Shown: positions 15,172-17,754 of the stretch, piece by piece
Numbering within the stretch: position 1 is the stretch's first letter
Layout of the letters: each line of letters opens with the position of its first letter
Assembly: GCA_023249255.1 (NCBI GenBank)
Contig: JAHFCY010000037.1
Coordinates: 1 to 17,754, forward strand
DNA: 17,754 bases
Reading direction: 5' to 3'
Origin: Candidatus Lindowiibacteriota bacterium
GTDB lineage: Bacteria; Lindowbacteria; 2-12-FULL-62-27
Program-made: the position numbers and the translations under genes
The notes under the pieces: model-generated
What the model was told of the DNA's origin: nothing
Databases searched by the model: none
The model's input: only the letters and a program-made list of their open reading frames with translations

Positions 15172-16353
15172 TTAGATGCGGTCGAGAATTGTCCGGCAGG
15201 ATTTCTGGATCAGGTCCTGGTCTTCCGGGCTGATATCCAGAAACTGGATGCCGAGATCGTACTTGCCGGCCGTCACCTCCGCGACGTGAACAACGCGTCC
15301 CACGAACGTGGCGGTCCGGCCGGGAAGTTGAATTTCTCCCCGGACGTGGCTTGTGACGGCGACCGGATGTTCGTGCTGAAATCCGATTCCGCCGCTGCTG
15401 ATGTTCAGCGTCACCGCCTCCAGCTTCCGGCCGTCGTCGGGAATCTGGGTGATTTTAACGCGGAGATTTTCCTGCAGCCGGGGAAACTCACGCCGTTCGG
15501 AAGGCGCCATGCACACGCGATTTTTGCCGTCCGATTTGGCCCGGTATAAAGACCGGTCGGCGAAGGAAAACAGGGTATTTTCATCCTGGCCGTCGGCCGG
15601 AAATACCGCGACCCCGCCCGAAATCGTGATATGCTCGTTCAGGAATATTTCTTCAACTCTTGCACGCAGCCGGTCCGCCAGAAGCGCGCCGCCTTCCTTG
15701 GACGTCTCCGGAAGAAGAAGGACGAATTCTTCGCCGCCCCATCGCGCGCCCAGATCCACTTCCTGGCGGATCGTCTTTCGAATCGCGTCCGCGATTTTCC
15801 GCAACACGGCGTCGCCCGCCGCATGACCGAGAACGTCGTTGACTTCCTTGAAATTGTCGACGTCAAAAATCGCCAGGACAAACATATTCTTGTACCGGCG
15901 GGATCTGGCGATTTCGCCGGAGAGTTTTTCCATATAACACCGGCGGTTGGCCAACCCGGTCAGGGGATCCTGCGTCGCGTCCTGGTACAGGCGTTCGAGG
16001 ATGTCCGGATCGATCACGCGCGGCCGGGCGATTTTTCCGAGGATATTGATAAAATAATCGAGCGCCGCGAGACGGACGCCGATGTTCCGGCCGAGTTTCT
16101 CGCTGACCAGACATTTGTGTTCAAGCACGGACTTCCAGTATTGGCGGGATTCTTCCGGTTCGCATCGGAGATTGGTGAGGTTCCAGATCAGGTCGGAGTA
16201 AATGGTTTCCCCGCGGTTTTGAAGCACCATCTGCGCCGCTTTTTCCGCTTCCCCGACATTGGGCATGTCTTCGGCAAAAATTTCGATCAGCTCATCGACG
16301 AGCAGAACCTGCGCCTGCGGATTTTCGGAAACCTTGGGTTGATCGGAGACCAT
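15172..16353 (-). CDS. Diguanylate cyclase (GGDEF) with C-terminal PilZ domain
   Basis: The product of 393 residues (numbering from the ATG at 16353) has an N-terminal region of about 120 residues with no family I recognise, mostly helical in look. A GGDEF domain follows with the linker DATQDPLTGLANRR, FDVDNFKEVND and the active-site motif GGEEF (206-210), so it should make cyclic-di-GMP from two GTP. The product-inhibition I-site (RxxD five residues before the motif) reads QEVD, so feedback inhibition is probably absent. The end is a PilZ domain with RREFPR and NISSGGIGF, the known c-di-GMP-binding marks. No membrane segment is seen, so it is likely cytoplasmic. The frame opens at a TTG (16380), with ATG choices at 16371 and 16353. 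I choose 16353 because a promoter-like pair ends just before it. It probably is not part of the glycan cluster. Confidence 0.88.
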   Translation of the reverse strand: MVSDQPKVSENPQAQVLLVDELIEIFAEDMPNVGEAEKAAQMVLQNRGETIYSDLIWNLTNLRCEPEESRQYWKSVLEHKCLVSEKLGRNIGVRLAALDYFINILGKIARPRVIDPDILERLYQDATQDPLTGLANRRCYMEKLSGEIARSRRYKNMFVLAIFDVDNFKEVNDVLGHAAGDAVLRKIADAIRKTIRQEVDLGARWGGEEFVLLLPETSKEGGALLADRLRARVEEIFLNEHITISGGVAVFPADGQDENTLFSFADRSLYRAKSDGKNRVCMAPSERREFPRLQENLRVKITQIPDDGRKLEAVTLNISSGGIGFQHEHPVAVTSHVRGEIQLPGRTATFVGRVVHVAEVTAGKYDLGIQFLDISPEDQDLIQKSCRTILDRI

Positions 16354-16359
16354 CGGCCA

Positions 16360-16388
16360 AGTAAACCGCATCGCCGGCAAAGTGTCAA
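16360..16388 (-). promoter_or_regulatory. Candidate promoter of the GGDEF-PilZ gene
   Basis: TTGACA (16383-16388) and TTTACT (16360-16365, four of six matches) are 17 bases apart, directly after the stop of the cupin gene. The expected start point falls at or next to the ATG at 16353, implying a leaderless or nearly leaderless message. Confidence 0.45.
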
Positions 16389-16392
16389 CCTG

Positions 16393-16755
16393 TCAGCCCG
16401 TGCGGCCGAAGTCGTCCTCCAGGCGTTCGATGTCGTCCTCGCCGAAATATTCGCCTCGCTGGATTTCGATGAAAACCAGATCGTCTTCGCCGGGATTTTC
16501 CATCCGGTGGGCGCATCCGCAGGGTAGGTCGATCGACTCGCCCGCCACCAGGTCGATGACGTCGGCGTCGCGGATGACCCGCGCCTTGCCGCGAATCACG
16601 TGCCAGTGTTCCGACCGGCGCTGATGCCGCTGAAGCGACAGCCGTTTGCCCGGAAGGACGACGATGCGTTTGATTTTGTGATCGTCCGCGTCATCGAGGA
16701 CGACGTAGTGTCCCCACGGCCGGCTGTCTTTTTCGGGCCGCTTCGGATTTGTCAT
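16393..16755 (-). CDS. Stand-alone cupin like the C-terminal domain of type II mannose-6-phosphate isomerase
   Basis: The 120-residue protein is a single cupin barrel. PWGHYVVL (13-20), LPGKRLSLQRHQRRSEHWHVI (34-54), AGESIDLPCGCAHRMENPG and the ending IQRGEYFGEDDIERLEDDFGR match the isomerase domain of bifunctional mannose-1-phosphate guanylyltransferase/mannose-6-phosphate isomerases, which are about four times longer. The His and Glu residues of HQRRSEHW are the usual metal ligands of the fold. The nucleotidyltransferase half is absent and the short length is complete, not truncated. Small free-standing versions are common and their activity is often untested. An AAGGAG site (16764-16769) lies eight bases before the ATG. 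It follows the outer-membrane gene by 22 bases, so the two are probably co-transcribed. A role in mannose phosphate conversion is plausible but unproven. Confidence 0.85.
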   Translation of the reverse strand: MTNPKRPEKDSRPWGHYVVLDDADDHKIKRIVVLPGKRLSLQRHQRRSEHWHVIRGKARVIRDADVIDLVAGESIDLPCGCAHRMENPGEDDLVFIEIQRGEYFGEDDIERLEDDFGRTG

Positions 16756-16777
16756 GTCTTGTTCTCCTTCGTGTGCG

Positions 16778-17754
16778 TCAAAAATTCAATTCGGCGGACA
16801 GTCTCGTAAAATTGTCCGTGAACGGAGAGCCGATCGGCTCCCATCCCGGATCGCCAAACTCTGTGGTCTTGTGTTCCGCAAAAAGCCGCATGTTGTTGGA
16901 AATATAATATTCCAGCCGCGTATTGAATATGTCGGTCGTGAAATGCGCGTTGCCCGCGGATGGATGGACGATGCGCTCCTGGGCGGCCTTGGCCCACATG
17001 TACATCTTGTCCGAAAAACGAAATCCGACGTACAACTCGCCCGAGAATTTGGCTTCGTCCTTGTCGGTCGCGAATGGCGTCCGGATGCTGGAGAAACGGT
17101 AATTTTCCTTGAAGTCCTCGACCGTGACGGCGAGATCGATGTTTCGAATGCCGTAATAGCCGACGCTGAATCTCTTTCGCTGGCGCACGTTGAACGCGCC
17201 GGAGAGCCGCTTGATGTCGTCGAATTCCCCCGAGAAATTCCATTTCCAGACGGCTTGATTGAACCGCATGTTGTATCCCTGCTGGTCCGACCACGCGTCG
17301 TCGAACGAAATGCCGCCTTCCCGGAAACTCGGCTTGAAGTCCGTGCCGACCCAGCGGTATTCGTAATTCAGGGCGAGCCGTTTCAATGGATAGTCGGTGG
17401 TCTTGACCGTCAGGACGCCGAGATTGCCGGCTGTCTGCACGGGGGAGGCGTAGTATCTCGCGACGGTCGGACTGTACGTCCCGTTCACGGTTCCGTACTG
17501 CGAGTTGACGTCGCGGCCCAGAAGAAGCGACACGGATATCCGGTCCTTGTTAAGCCGCCGGCTCAACTCGGTCAACGTGACCAGATCGCGGGAGATCGGA
17601 AGCATGCGCAGGCGGTTTGATGTTCCCGCGACGAGATTGTTTCCCGAAATCGTCGATCCCGTGTACTGCGCGTACTGGTCGTCATAGACCATCGTGCCCT
17701 GAAAGAGCCAGGGGCCGTTCGGGACGGTGACCCGCGTGCCCGTCGCAAACGCGT
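16778..17754 (-). CDS. Outer membrane beta-barrel protein (C-terminal part)
   Basis: At least 325 residues of an open frame that enters from the right edge. An ATG at 17692 exists, but the frame continues upstream with the same composition (GTRVTVPNGPWLFQG), so it is not the real start. The protein shows alternating polar and aromatic strands separated by short charged turns (LALNYEYRWVG, FSVGYYGIRNIDLAVTV, SGELYVGFRFSDKMYMWAK, NTRLEYYISNNMRLFAEHK) and ends LSAELNF with a terminal Phe, the signature used by the BAM complex for outer membrane insertion. The family cannot be set from this part. MtrB/PioB-like barrels have a similar look, but no cytochrome gene is visible nearby. It could also be a porin or an alginate-type channel. 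Confidence 0.75.
   Translation of the reverse strand, partial: AFATGTRVTVPNGPWLFQGTMVYDDQYAQYTGSTISGNNLVAGTSNRLRMLPISRDLVTLTELSRRLNKDRISVSLLLGRDVNSQYGTVNGTYSPTVARYYASPVQTAGNLGVLTVKTTDYPLKRLALNYEYRWVGTDFKPSFREGGISFDDAWSDQQGYNMRFNQAVWKWNFSGEFDDIKRLSGAFNVRQRKRFSVGYYGIRNIDLAVTVEDFKENYRFSSIRTPFATDKDEAKFSGELYVGFRFSDKMYMWAKAAQERIVHPSAGNAHFTTDIFNTRLEYYISNNMRLFAEHKTTEFGDPGWEPIGSPFTDNFTRLSAELNF

Noticed and set aside
15631-16527. Long plus-strand open frame of 298 codons
   Set aside because: Antisense to the GGDEF-PilZ and cupin genes, no recognisable motif.

Overview
The window is a GC-rich, gene-dense bacterial locus in which every supported gene reads on the minus strand, so biological order runs from high to low coordinates. 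An outer-membrane-type beta-barrel ending in Phe and several Sec signal peptides indicate a Gram-negative envelope. DUF6259-type and GH99-like glycosidases next to a LacI regulator suggest a glycan-degrading lineage such as the PVC group or a related candidate phylum. That assignment is a low-confidence guess.

Layout from the right edge. A partial outer-membrane beta-barrel gene (16778-17754) is followed by a stand-alone cupin like the C-terminal domain of type II phosphomannose isomerase (16393-16755). Next is a GGDEF-PilZ cyclic-di-GMP protein (15172-16353) with its own candidate promoter. A LacI regulator (13996-15078) then opens a tightly coupled cluster: a 1063-aa secreted repeat protein with no recognisable catalytic domain (10808-13999), a 1264-aa secreted DUF6259-type putative glycosidase (7012-10806), a 505-aa secreted repeat protein (5400-6917), a 1322-aa DUF6259-type protein (1408-5376), a GH99-like glycosidase (353-1411), and the start of a sugar ABC transporter solute-binding protein (1-356). 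Most junctions are ATGA or GTGA overlaps or very short gaps.

How the genes may work together (inference): the LacI protein senses a sugar and represses two promoters that share an identical 18-bp operator at the same spacing behind a TTGACA -35 box, one before lacI and one before the 505-aa gene. Large secreted proteins built from a repeated jelly-roll-like module would bind and cut a polysaccharide, the GH99-like enzyme would trim products, and the ABC transporter would import them.

The most unusual points are these. (1) The 505-aa and 1322-aa genes are separated only by a -1 frame change at an A10 tract, and the downstream frame stays open through the gap. Slippage, or one missing A in the assembly, would give one secreted protein of about 1,836 residues with the architecture of its neighbour. 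(2) A 353-residue C-terminal module occurs twice, 9.4 kb apart, collinear at the DNA level without indels and over 90% identical in its core, although the rest of the two proteins has diverged. (3) Nine copies of an unassigned repeat of about 140 residues occur in three proteins. (4) The three secreted proteins look like domain-loss variants of one ancestor. No tRNA, rRNA, CRISPR array or insertion sequence was seen, and there is no gene-free stretch above 300 bases.
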